Shown here: in pieces, positions 1 through 7,479 of the stretch | Layout of the letters: each line of letters begins with the position of its first letter | How positions within the stretch are numbered: the first letter of the stretch is position 1 | Assembly: GCF_013141695.1 (NCBI RefSeq) | Contig: NZ_WHNY01000005.1 | Span: forward strand, 62,001 to 126,000 | Reading direction: 5' to 3' | DNA from: Paenibacillus plantarum | GTDB taxonomy: Bacteria; Bacillota; Bacilli; Paenibacillales; NBRC-103111 | DNA length: 64,000 nt | Made by a program: the position numbers and the translations under genes | The notes under the pieces: generated by a model | Databases searched by the model: none | Seen by the model: the letters and a program-made list of their open reading frames with translations, nothing else | What the model was told of the DNA's origin: nothing

Positions 1-32
1 CCTTATTTCATCTGATTTTGGCGTATTTGAGC

Positions 33-109
33 TAAATAAGGTACTGTCGTTCCCCTTTGATGCCCATTTTGTACATTTATCCGTAAATAGCGTATCCTCG
101 TTCCCTTTC
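33..109. repeat. Imperfect direct repeat, 51-bp phase
   Basis: Two copies of about 26 bp start at 33 and 84. Both read TAAATA, then a variable stretch, then TCGTTCCC followed by TTT, and the matching bases keep a constant 51-bp offset. The copies lie between the window edge and the end of the first gene. No coding function is visible. This may be the end of a longer repeat array outside the window. Confidence 0.4.
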
Positions 110-110
110 A

Positions 111-1331
111 CTAATTAAGTTCGGAAATCAAAGCTTCCAGCGATGCTTTAGAGGCAGTAACATCTGGATGTACAGCACGGACTTGTCGCAATACTTTATC
201 GATGGCATTGTCAATCGTATTCCACTTCGTTTTATTTATTGGCTTCAGCCGGGCCGCAGCTTTATCCCAAGCGGTCTCCAAATCAGTCACGCGTGTCTTT
301 GCGGCTGAAGGATTTCCTGCTTGAACAAGACTTAATGTATCTTCCGTAATTTTACGGAAATTCGAAATGTCATCTTGTGGGAATGCTTGCGTGACGGAGC
401 TAGAGGAAGACCCCTGCGGTAAGGCATCTTGGAGACTATTATGCCGTAAATAATAGCCCGTACCTGCCGCGATCACTAGCATAGCTACTACCACGACAAC
501 TTGCCACAAAGCGTTGGATCGTTTGGGTTCCGTTGCTGTCTTGGCTGATATTGATATTGTTGGTATCAAATCTCGCTTCGTGACAGAAAGGTAAATGACC
601 AATAGCAGAATCGCTGCAATGAATATTGCGCTTGTTACCGTTGCACCTAAGCCTAACCCGCCATTATCTTGTGTTTGGGAAAGGAAATCCCCGATTGAAG
701 CACCCAATGGACGCGTCATGATATAAGCAATCCAGAAGGCTAGCACAGCGTCAAGCCCCATTCGCCACGCGACAGTCATGATGGCAATAACCGCACAAAC
801 GATGGCGCCTGTTACGACATAACCAAGTCCCAAACTTTCTGCCATGAGGTCTCCAGCTGCCGTCCCCAGTGCAAATGTGAACAAGATGGTTAACCAATAA
901 AAGGCTTCCCTTCGCTTCGTAAATATGGAGTGGATCGAGAGTGTTTTCTCGTTGGCATACCATAAGACAAAGGTCAATACCAAGGCTACACTGAAAACGA
1001 TCGTGCTTACCTCAAGAGGGATTCCCAAGTTGTCTGTCAAATTATCGGTAACAAGCGTACCAAAGATGCTGATCAAGAATACCGTCAACCAATAGATACT
1101 AGGTATATATTTCTTGGACTTAAACTGAACATACATGGCTGCAAGCAACAAGACGCCAGTTACAATGGAGGTACCCGTTAATCCGAAATTGAGATTTACG
1201 TTGAGGAAATCAGCAGCAGTTTCTCCGACTGTGGTACATAAAATTTTTATGATCCAAAAATAAATGGTGACCTCTGGGACTTTACTTAACATCCGCTTTA
1301 TTTCATTCGATTGAATTGTTTTCATCTTCAA
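111..1331 (-). CDS. Polytopic membrane protein (COG4705-like) with C-terminal extracytoplasmic domain
   Basis: The 406-residue protein has a hydrophobic N-terminal part of about 255 residues with many predicted membrane spans. Another span lies near residues 275-295, followed by a Ser-rich linker and a soluble domain of about 100 residues. The N-terminal part is clearly paralogous to the 265-residue protein at 18227-19024: both share a KVPE(V/I)T(I/L)YFWI start, a TLS(I/V)HSIFT(K/R)RRE loop and an RP(L/V)GAS segment. I assign it to the uncharacterised COG4705 membrane family from memory of these motifs. The C-terminal domain is absent from the paralog. A GGGGATTG ribosome site precedes the ATG. 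Its promoter carries the TTCTCAT tandem box (1371-1404), so two-component control is likely. The function is unknown. Confidence 0.75.
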   Translation of the reverse strand: MKMKTIQSNEIKRMLSKVPEVTIYFWIIKILCTTVGETAADFLNVNLNFGLTGTSIVTGVLLLAAMYVQFKSKKYIPSIYWLTVFLISIFGTLVTDNLTDNLGIPLEVSTIVFSVALVLTFVLWYANEKTLSIHSIFTKRREAFYWLTILFTFALGTAAGDLMAESLGLGYVVTGAIVCAVIAIMTVAWRMGLDAVLAFWIAYIMTRPLGASIGDFLSQTQDNGGLGLGATVTSAIFIAAILLLVIYLSVTKRDLIPTISISAKTATEPKRSNALWQVVVVVAMLVIAAGTGYYLRHNSLQDALPQGSSSSSVTQAFPQDDISNFRKITEDTLSLVQAGNPSAAKTRVTDLETAWDKAAARLKPINKTKWNTIDNAIDKVLRQVRAVHPDVTASKASLEALISELN

Positions 1332-1370
1332 TCCCCTTTTTCAAGATTTTTTAAACCCCTAGACTTGCTT

Positions 1371-1404
1371 AGTCTACTAGCTTCAGATGAGAAGAAAATG
1401 AGAA
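1371..1404 (-). promoter_or_regulatory. TTCTCAT tandem box plus -10, upstream of the 111-1331 membrane protein
   Basis: On the minus strand the site reads TTCTCAT, four bases, TTCTCAT (1404 down to 1387), ten bases, then TAGACT as the -10 hexamer (1376-1371). The 11-bp phase and the 10-bp gap to -10 match four other promoters in the window. The predicted transcript start lies about 30 bp before the ATG. A response regulator binding in place of a -35 element is the inference. Confidence 0.7.
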
Positions 1405-1546
1405 ATCGTTTTATGGACGAGTAGTTATCCGATCTGATGTTCATAGCAAAATGAAAGCACCTCAAGTCATACACAATTTCTTCAGTTTTTAATCTTGCTT
1501 TAGTAAGCTTGCAACCAGGTGAAAATAACGATTGAAGGAGTTACTT

Positions 1547-1594
1547 ATGAATTTAGCTCAATTAGACTACCAATGGTTTCAAACGTCTCTATGA
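1547..1594 (+). pseudogene. 15-codon ORF, possible stump of a PAP2 phosphatase gene
   Basis: A good ribosome site (GAAGGAG, six bases before the ATG) leads a 15-codon frame beginning MNLAQLDYQWFQ and ending in TGA. This start resembles the first residues of BcrC-type PAP2 undecaprenyl-diphosphatases as I remember them, and the PAP2 theme recurs nearby. No continuation was found in the other frames. A strong hairpin follows at 1631-1670. It could be a truncated gene, a leader peptide or chance. The rest of 1332-1767 holds only the promoter box and this hairpin. Confidence 0.3.
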
Positions 1595-1630
1595 ATCCAT
1601 TGAACTAAGGTATGGAAGCCTTAGTAACAT

Positions 1631-1670
1631 AGACAAGCCAGGACAGAGAATGCTCAGTCCTGGCTTGTCT
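1631..1670 (+). terminator. Strong hairpin, probable terminator
   Basis: A perfect 14-bp stem (AGACAAGCCAGGAC and its complement) encloses a 12-base loop. The 3' side is followed by TATATG rather than a full T-run, so termination may be inefficient. It follows the 15-codon ORF. Confidence 0.55.
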
Positions 1671-1767
1671 TATATGCCATATCTCTTACTAAATTCGAAA
1701 ACTTAATAATTAGTCCGTAATAGTAAATTGAAATTTGTAGCCTCTTGTAAAAATCAGCTAGATCTTT

Positions 1768-3108
1768 CTACCAGTTTATAGTAAAACGAGTGGTATCTTC
1801 TTGTACAAGTTCATCACCTAACAGGACTTCCATCAACTCAAGATTGGTAACTGCCTTGATTCCATGTTTGATGCCTGCTGGAATCTGTAAAGCTTCGCCA
1901 GCCACGAGCCTATACAGTTTGTCCTCCATAAGGATTTCCGCGCTACCTGACAAAACCGTCACGATTTCTTGGCGTTTGAGATGCAGGTGATAGCTCGTAG
2001 AGGTTCCTTTGGTGAGACACACTTTCTTGATCATTGTTTCAATGCCATTATCATTTTTCCAATAATTCAGTACTTGATAGGAACCCCATCTTTTCTCTCC
2101 ATACATCGGTAACTGAGGCACTTGGGAGAGTAAATCCTTGATTTGATTAGCTTTATCTTTATTAGCGATCAAAATTCCGTCAGAACTTGCAGCAACAATG
2201 ATATCGGGAACGCTAATAATTTCAATGGGATAGGGAAGTTCGTTGACGAGATGGGAACTCACGGAATCTTCTGATATCCGTCCCGATCCGATAACTCTAT
2301 TTTCAAAATGACTGCTAAGCGAGGTCCAACTTCCCAGATCAGTCCATTGCCCTTCATAGCCCATGACAACAACAGGCTGTGTGTGCTCAACGACTTCTCG
2401 ATCAAAGCTTAGATTTGCATGGTTTTCGTAATTTGCTAACCAAGACGCAACTTTGACAGGATGTCCATTGTCTTTCAAATACCTCAACATGAATGCCAAG
2501 TTGAATGCAAATACACCGCAGTTCCACAAAGCGTGATGCTCAATTAATTGGCTGGCAGCAAGTATATTAGGTTTTTCAATGAACTGGCGCACGAAAGCAT
2601 ATTCGTCATTCTCCTTTGGTAGAACTGGAACAATATATCCGAATTGATCAGAGGGTTGATTTGGCTTCGTACCAAGGAGAGCAAGAGCTGCTTTAGAATG
2701 TGAAAGGACTACAGGAAAGGAGTGGAGTAGCCGAAAAAAATCGGTATCAACATAAGTATCTACTGGAAGAATACAAATGGTTTCATTCGGATCCACTTGC
2801 ATGATCTCATGATGATAACAGACAGCTAAAGCGACTGCTGTAAATGTTCCTCTTTTATAAGGTTCTTCTATGATCGGAATGTGTTCACCAACATAGTTAC
2901 GCGTAATTTCAACTTGACTTTGATGAGTGACAATACATGTGGATTGTAGTAGGCCCACCTCATCCAATTGTCTGCATATTCGCCCAATCATCGATTCGCT
3001 GGCACCATTTTCGGTTTTCAAAAGTTTAAGAAACACCTTGGAGCGAATCTCGTTGGATAAAGGCCATAGCCTTTTTCCCGAGCCCCCGCACAATAGTACT
3101 ATACGCAT
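1768..3108 (-). CDS. manC: Mannose-1-phosphate guanylyltransferase / mannose-6-phosphate isomerase-like protein
   Basis: The protein has an N-terminal nucleotidyltransferase domain with the signature GGSGKRLWPLS near residue 8. The C-terminal half is a cupin with paired His residues (YHLHLKRQE and PAGIKHGI), as in type II phosphomannose isomerase fusions. It would make GDP-mannose for a glycan. At 446 residues it is slightly shorter than typical ManC (about 470-480). I chose the start at 3108 because AAGGAAGGAG sits eight bases upstream; an ATG 10 codons earlier has a weaker site. It lies 39 bp downstream of a glycosyltransferase in the same direction, so the pair is probably one operon. The sugar specificity is inferred. 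Confidence 0.8.
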   Translation of the reverse strand: MRIVLLCGGSGKRLWPLSNEIRSKVFLKLLKTENGASESMIGRICRQLDEVGLLQSTCIVTHQSQVEITRNYVGEHIPIIEEPYKRGTFTAVALAVCYHHEIMQVDPNETICILPVDTYVDTDFFRLLHSFPVVLSHSKAALALLGTKPNQPSDQFGYIVPVLPKENDEYAFVRQFIEKPNILAASQLIEHHALWNCGVFAFNLAFMLRYLKDNGHPVKVASWLANYENHANLSFDREVVEHTQPVVVMGYEGQWTDLGSWTSLSSHFENRVIGSGRISEDSVSSHLVNELPYPIEIISVPDIIVAASSDGILIANKDKANQIKDLLSQVPQLPMYGEKRWGSYQVLNYWKNDNGIETMIKKVCLTKGTSTSYHLHLKRQEIVTVLSGSAEILMEDKLYRLVAGEALQIPAGIKHGIKAVTNLELMEVLLGDELVQEDTTRFTINW

Positions 3109-3147
3109 GCCAATTTCTCCTTCCTTGGGGAACATCACCCTGCATTT

Positions 3148-4260
3148 TTAATTATTAGATTGCATTACTTTTTCAACCGCACGCTTCAGTAACTTTCCCG
3201 CTCGATCCCATGATAATTGAAACATATCTCTTCTGCCTTGGAGTCCTTTTGCTTTGCAAAGTCCGGGATTCTCATATGCTTTCCTCATGATCTTCTTCAA
3301 GCTGTGTAGGTCCGGTTCCGCCCATAGTTGTCCTTTTTGCGCAAAAAGATTTCTGAACTTTCTAGAAATGGCACGCGGACTGTTCATGCTGACGGATGGG
3401 CTCCTCAGCTTAAAAGGAATTAGAAACGAGTTGGAGGGTGTAAGGAAGTCCATTTGCCCGCCCCAACCTGTTGCGATAACCGGGACACCGCTCGCCAACG
3501 CTTCTAGAAAAGGTAGTCCGACACCCTCACCACGAGTGGGGAGAACGAAGGCATTACCGAGCGTATACAAACCCTTCAGCTGGCTTTCACTGAGTCGCCT
3601 GCCGATAATGACAACAGGGGCTGTATCTTTGCGGATACCAAGCCTTTTTTTATATGTCGATATCTGATGCTTAATCCATTGCTCATTCTCATAAGCTGCA
3701 TATCCATTCGTTTTGATTACAAGAATAACGTTGTCCTTTGATGAAAATTCTTCCCAGTAAGCCCTCAGCAAGCCTTCTGGATTTTTACGATGCTGGAAGC
3801 CAAAGACAGACACGAATGTAAATTTTCCCGCCGCACGAGGCAAAGCCATCTTCTTATTGTTCGGATGAAACTCCATGGTGTTAACACCATGAGGAACATT
3901 AAAAATCGGTATTTTTACACCGCTATTCTTTAATGCCCTTTTATTATGTTGTGAAGGTACACAAACCGCATCAAATTTGTTCATATGGGGACGCCAGCTT
4001 TTGGGGATCCTACTTGTTTCCCAAACGGTATTCAAAATAATTCGACCATAAAGACTTCGCTCTTTCTTCCATTGAATATGACTAGGAATATGATGATAAA
4101 TAAGTGCTTTTCGTCTTTTTACCGTTATGCCATGTCTTAAAGTACCAACTCCAACAGTAACACCCTGGCGCTTTAGTGATCGGACATACGCTCTGCTTGC
4201 ACGACCAAGACCGCTTCTTTTGTGTACAGGACCTTTCCAGACAACATAATAGGGCTTCAT
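3148..4260 (-). CDS. Glycosyltransferase, GT4-like (GT-B fold)
   Basis: The protein has 370 residues. The C-terminal half carries the retaining GT4 nucleotide-sugar signature GEGVGLPFLEALASGVPVIAT near residues 240-260, preceded by FVSVFGFQHRKNPEGLLRAY. The N-terminal half begins with a GPVHKRSGLGRASR loop typical of acceptor domains. No membrane segment is seen. It lies just upstream of the ManC-like gene, so a mannose-containing surface glycan is a reasonable guess. The ribosome site before the ATG at 4260 is weak, and an upstream in-frame stop excludes a much earlier start. Confidence 0.8.
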   Translation of the reverse strand: MKPYYVVWKGPVHKRSGLGRASRAYVRSLKRQGVTVGVGTLRHGITVKRRKALIYHHIPSHIQWKKERSLYGRIILNTVWETSRIPKSWRPHMNKFDAVCVPSQHNKRALKNSGVKIPIFNVPHGVNTMEFHPNNKKMALPRAAGKFTFVSVFGFQHRKNPEGLLRAYWEEFSSKDNVILVIKTNGYAAYENEQWIKHQISTYKKRLGIRKDTAPVVIIGRRLSESQLKGLYTLGNAFVLPTRGEGVGLPFLEALASGVPVIATGWGGQMDFLTPSNSFLIPFKLRSPSVSMNSPRAISRKFRNLFAQKGQLWAEPDLHSLKKIMRKAYENPGLCKAKGLQGRRDMFQLSWDRAGKLLKRAVEKVMQSNN

Positions 4261-4658
4261 ATTGACATCAGCTTGTTGGATTTCAGATAGCCTTTACGAT
4301 TGTGAACCGTATTTTCATGAACGAATCTACACCGCTTTTTTGAACAAATCACCAGAATTCGTTGGACTAACACTTCAATTTGGTTTGTCACTCGCTCATC
4401 TCCATATAATCAATGTATTTATTATGATATGTCGAGAGAAAGAAATGGTATGGAGTAATTAGTATTAATTTGTACTCATAATTTAAGTGGATTGGAGAAG
4501 GGAATTGATAGAATACATCGTTACTCAAGACTTTTGAATGAATGCTCAGTTCTACTGTTAATCTTCCAGGGTTCAATCGGTAACGAAGAGTCATAAGTGG
4601 TGATACAATACGATAATCAAGTCATGTTACATATAACCTTTTCAGAGCGGACATACTA

Positions 4659-4867
4659 CTTTTCGACGGTGAAAACAGCGAGGTGTCGTGTCCCAGAACA
4701 TTCAAAGATAAAACACCAGGGAAGTTGTTTTTGAATCCATATTGAAGCGAGGCGATGTGCCGTGAGCTCATTAATGTAGTCTTGTACTGCAATAGTGTGA
4801 TGAGGTAGAGACCGAGCAAAGTAAGGTTCAAGGCAAAAGTACCATCAATTTATTCACCGTCGAAAAG
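4659..4867 (-). repeat. 209-bp segment bounded by 15-bp perfect inverted repeats, with a decayed coding frame
   Basis: CTTTTCGACGGTGAA at 4659-4673 is repeated as its exact complement at 4853-4867. Between them, the minus strand has an open frame of 62 codons (4844 down to 4656) without an obvious start. It contains the protein-like stretches HTIAVQDYINELTAHRLASI and FIFECSGTRHLAVFTVEK. The segment could be a small non-autonomous mobile element or the 3' end of a degraded gene. I do not recognise the protein. Confidence 0.45.
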
Positions 4868-4893
4868 GACTCCGAAAGGAGTTCTTTTCTTGT
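4863..4893 (+). terminator. Intrinsic terminator
   Basis: AAAAGGACTCC, a GAAA tetraloop and GGAGTTCTTTT form an 11-bp stem, followed by CTTGTTTT. The structure overlaps the right inverted repeat of the 209-bp segment. It is nearly symmetrical and could act in both directions. Confidence 0.65.
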
Positions 4894-5136
4894 TTTAATT
4901 TTTAAATACCAACTGAAATAAGGAGTTGAACAGCACGCGGCTCCATGTGCTAATTTATCATTATTCCATAGGGACGGGTAGATATTAATAAGACTATGAT
5001 TAATTTAGAAATATTTTTATAAAGCCAAGTACCAGACGCAATTGGTATCATCGTATTTATCGTATTGCTAGGAATAAGTTGGCTGCTAAAAGGCAGGCGA
5101 AGATGTATCTCAAATCGGGCGTGAGTTTGGTAGATA

Positions 5137-5186
5137 TCCATAGGCTGGACACTTTGAAAAGTGATCAGCCTATGGATACTTTTTTT
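5137..5186 (+). terminator. Intrinsic terminator
   Basis: TCCATAGGCTG pairs with CAGCCTATGGA, with an inner CACTTT/AAAGTG stem, followed by TAC and seven T. The T-run is on the plus-strand side, yet no clear plus-strand gene precedes it. On the minus strand it forms a hairpin just after threonine synthase, without a T-run. Confidence 0.65.
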
Positions 5187-5236
5187 AAATGGGTTAACTT
5201 GCTTTCATGCACGCATCCTGCTTCAAAAAGGTTCAT

Positions 5237-6469
5237 CTATGCATTGCGCAAACGAAGATACTCTTCATAGTTTTTGATGATAGGCAATGAATCTGGCACA
5301 CCGCTAGCAGCATATTTCATGGCGTGCGAAGTATTAAAAAGGACTACGGAATCGGAGGGACTTAGCCAGCCGCTATCACAAAGGGTCAATAAGCCTGCCC
5401 AAGTCGCTGAGCCTTCAGGCGATGAGGAAATACCCTGCGCGCCTAAGGTTTGACCGGCTTCAGCAATTTGTTGCTTGGATACAGCGATCGCTGTGCCGCC
5501 GCTTTGTTCCACAATGGACAGAATGAGGTCTAGATCCGGAGGATTCGGTACGCGCATTCCCGTTGGACTGGAGGTGATTCCAGCTTGAACAGACGGAAGC
5601 GCATTTCGATCAGCACCGTTTCTCCGCGATCGGAGACCCTCGACAATCGGTTGGCAGCCTTCCTCTTGCACACAAACGAATTTAGGCATGTCACATTGAA
5701 TCCAACCCAGCGCTTTGAGCTCTAAGTAGGCTTTCCACATGCCAATAATGCCTGAGCCGCCACCGGTTGGATAAATGATGACGTCAGGAAATGTCCAGCC
5801 TAGTTGCTCGGCAAGCTCGATCCCCATCGTTTTCTTCCCCTCGACACGGCCTGGCTCCTTCAATGTGCCGACATTCACCCATCCCTGATCCTTTTTACCT
5901 GCTTCGATGATCGCAGCAGCATCATGAATGAATCCATCTACAAGGCATGTTGAAGCACCATAAAGGGGACATTCCTCTACAATTAATGAAGGACAGTCTA
6001 ACGGAATAAAAACGAAGGATGCGATCCCTGCCCGACTTGCGTAAGCTGCCAAGGCACTTGCAGCATTGCCATTAGATGGAACGGCAGCTTTAGTCACCTT
6101 AGACTCCTTCAGTAAGGAAACTGCTACAGAAAATCCCCTCGATTTGAAGCTGCCAGTCGGATTCTGTTCTTCTCTTTTGATCCAAAGCTCACTTAGCTGT
6201 AGCTTCTGCTCCCAGTTAGACATACGCAACAATGGCGTCCACCCCTCGCCTAAGGAAACTACGCAATCTGGATCGCTGACGGGAAGCAGTTCCTTATATC
6301 TCCACATCGAACTGCTTCGATGCCAGAGAGCCTCTTTGGTCATTGTTTTGGCAACAGATTCTAAGTCATAGTGGACCAATAAGGTACCACCGCATACACA
6401 TTTCATGTCTTGATATCGGAAAGGAATTTGCATGGAACATCGTGAGCAATAAAGCCCCATTCGAGTCAT
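5237..6469 (-). CDS. thrC: Threonine synthase
   Basis: This PLP enzyme of the tryptophan synthase beta fold converts O-phosphohomoserine to threonine. The N-terminus holds a zinc-ribbon-like Cys set (C8, C11, C24, C26) typical of many ThrC proteins. NPTGSFKSRG near residue 109 provides the PLP lysine, and PTGGGSGIIGMW is the phosphate-binding glycine loop. Its 410 residues fit the family. GGAGG lies eight bases before the ATG. It starts 37 bp after a YheC/D-type gene on the same strand, an unusual partner, and is separate from any hom-thrB operon. Related PLP enzymes (diaminopropionate ammonia-lyase-like) are a less likely alternative. Confidence 0.85.
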   Translation of the reverse strand: MTRMGLYCSRCSMQIPFRYQDMKCVCGGTLLVHYDLESVAKTMTKEALWHRSSSMWRYKELLPVSDPDCVVSLGEGWTPLLRMSNWEQKLQLSELWIKREEQNPTGSFKSRGFSVAVSLLKESKVTKAAVPSNGNAASALAAYASRAGIASFVFIPLDCPSLIVEECPLYGASTCLVDGFIHDAAAIIEAGKKDQGWVNVGTLKEPGRVEGKKTMGIELAEQLGWTFPDVIIYPTGGGSGIIGMWKAYLELKALGWIQCDMPKFVCVQEEGCQPIVEGLRSRRNGADRNALPSVQAGITSSPTGMRVPNPPDLDLILSIVEQSGGTAIAVSKQQIAEAGQTLGAQGISSSPEGSATWAGLLTLCDSGWLSPSDSVVLFNTSHAMKYAASGVPDSLPIIKNYEEYLRLRNA

Positions 6470-6506
6470 GATCTGAGCCTCCTCTGCCTGTGCAGTAGGG
6501 TAAGAG

Positions 6507-7301
6507 TTAAATTTTCCTACTCATATGAATGGCTTTGATCTTACGGAAAGTTGACTTATCTTTAAGTTTGAGGAATAGTTCAAGCATAGGAGCGAGGTTG
6601 ACTTCAATGATCCAAACGCGTCCTTTCGTATCGAGAGCCATATCGAAGCCGAACGTATTTACCCATCGATAGGAAGGACCTAGTTTAGCTGCACCATGTA
6701 AGGCAACTTGATCTAACTTTCTAAGCAGTTCAGTAGTTTTCAGAGTAGGAAGATTGGATAGCTCGATCGCTTTATTGACCGTAATAACGTAGCCATGACT
6801 TTTGGCGGTATTCGTTACAATGAAGCCTTTCCCAGCCACTTTCGCCAATTTGCCAGTCACCTGCCAATGTGAATTCGGACGCCGCTGTACCATCACTCGA
6901 AGGTCAAAAGGTTTGCCATTCACGGTAGCGAGGGCGATTCGTTTCTGTACAATATGACTCCTGCTAAGCTTCTTGCTGATGAATTGGTTCGTTTGAAGTT
7001 TGGTTAATTTACTTTTTCTAGCGCCATCATGAATCTCATAAGTCGCCATCCCGATGTGTTTAATTCGTATGACCCCATGTCCTCCAGAACTACTTGTGGG
7101 TTTAATAATGACTTCGCCATACTTGGCGATCATAAGCCAGAAGCTGCTGGCAGTTAACCATCTGGTTTCAGGTAAATGAGGTCGAGTGGAAGCAGACTGA
7201 CTGAGCAGTTTGTGTTTGCTCCATTTACTTGTCTTAGAAGTTGTGGGTATTTTCTTTTTATTAACATGGTTAATCTTCCAATTTCGATGGAGTGAGTGCA
7301 T
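6507..7301 (-). CDS. YheC/YheD family ATP-grasp protein (1 of 3)
   Basis: An ATP-grasp-like protein of 264 residues. Family marks are KPTSSSGGHGVIRI (ATP-binding lysine and glycine loop), PFDLRVMVQRR, and near the C-terminus WVNTFGFDMALD followed by VWIIEVN (metal-binding Glu/Asn). YheC and YheD of B. subtilis are endospore coat-associated, and members here presumably act in sporulation or surface modification; the substrate is unknown. I chose the start at 7301 because GAGGAG lies nine bases upstream; an ATG eight codons earlier has no site. It probably heads an operon with thrC. Two paralogs lie at 9099-9992 and 11630-12703. Confidence 0.75.
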   Translation of the reverse strand: MHSLHRNWKINHVNKKKIPTTSKTSKWSKHKLLSQSASTRPHLPETRWLTASSFWLMIAKYGEVIIKPTSSSGGHGVIRIKHIGMATYEIHDGARKSKLTKLQTNQFISKKLSRSHIVQKRIALATVNGKPFDLRVMVQRRPNSHWQVTGKLAKVAGKGFIVTNTAKSHGYVITVNKAIELSNLPTLKTTELLRKLDQVALHGAAKLGPSYRWVNTFGFDMALDTKGRVWIIEVNLAPMLELFLKLKDKSTFRKIKAIHMSRKI

Positions 7302-7479
7302 GTGGAATTGCTCCTCTACGTTCATAATGGACAGTCTTCATAGTTTATGATGACCAAGTATCGAACGAGGCAGCTAGTTGCCTATTTCACTGGAAAATGA
7401 GTAATAATTAACGCATTGTTCTAAGATGGGTTATTTTGCATGGAATACGTTCAGAATACAAGGGGAAGGAGCGGTTCAT

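Larger units (their letters stand above)
4261..5236. other. Intergenic region without a convincing gene
   Basis: Nearly 1 kb separates the glycosyltransferase and threonine synthase genes. Small frames here lack ribosome sites and family motifs. What can be seen is an inverted-repeat-bounded segment at 4659-4867, two terminator hairpins (4863-4893 and 5137-5186), and at 5023-5124 (+) a start-less 33-codon frame encoding a strongly hydrophobic segment ending in KGRRR. This looks like a graveyard of decayed sequence. Confidence 0.5.

Noticed and set aside
4262-4594. Small frames on both strands after the glycosyltransferase start
   Set aside because: No ribosome sites, no protein-like motifs, A/T-rich intergenic composition.
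5079-5270. 63-codon plus frame across the terminator and into threonine synthase
   Set aside because: It reads through a strong terminator and overlaps the end of thrC on the other strand; no ribosome site.
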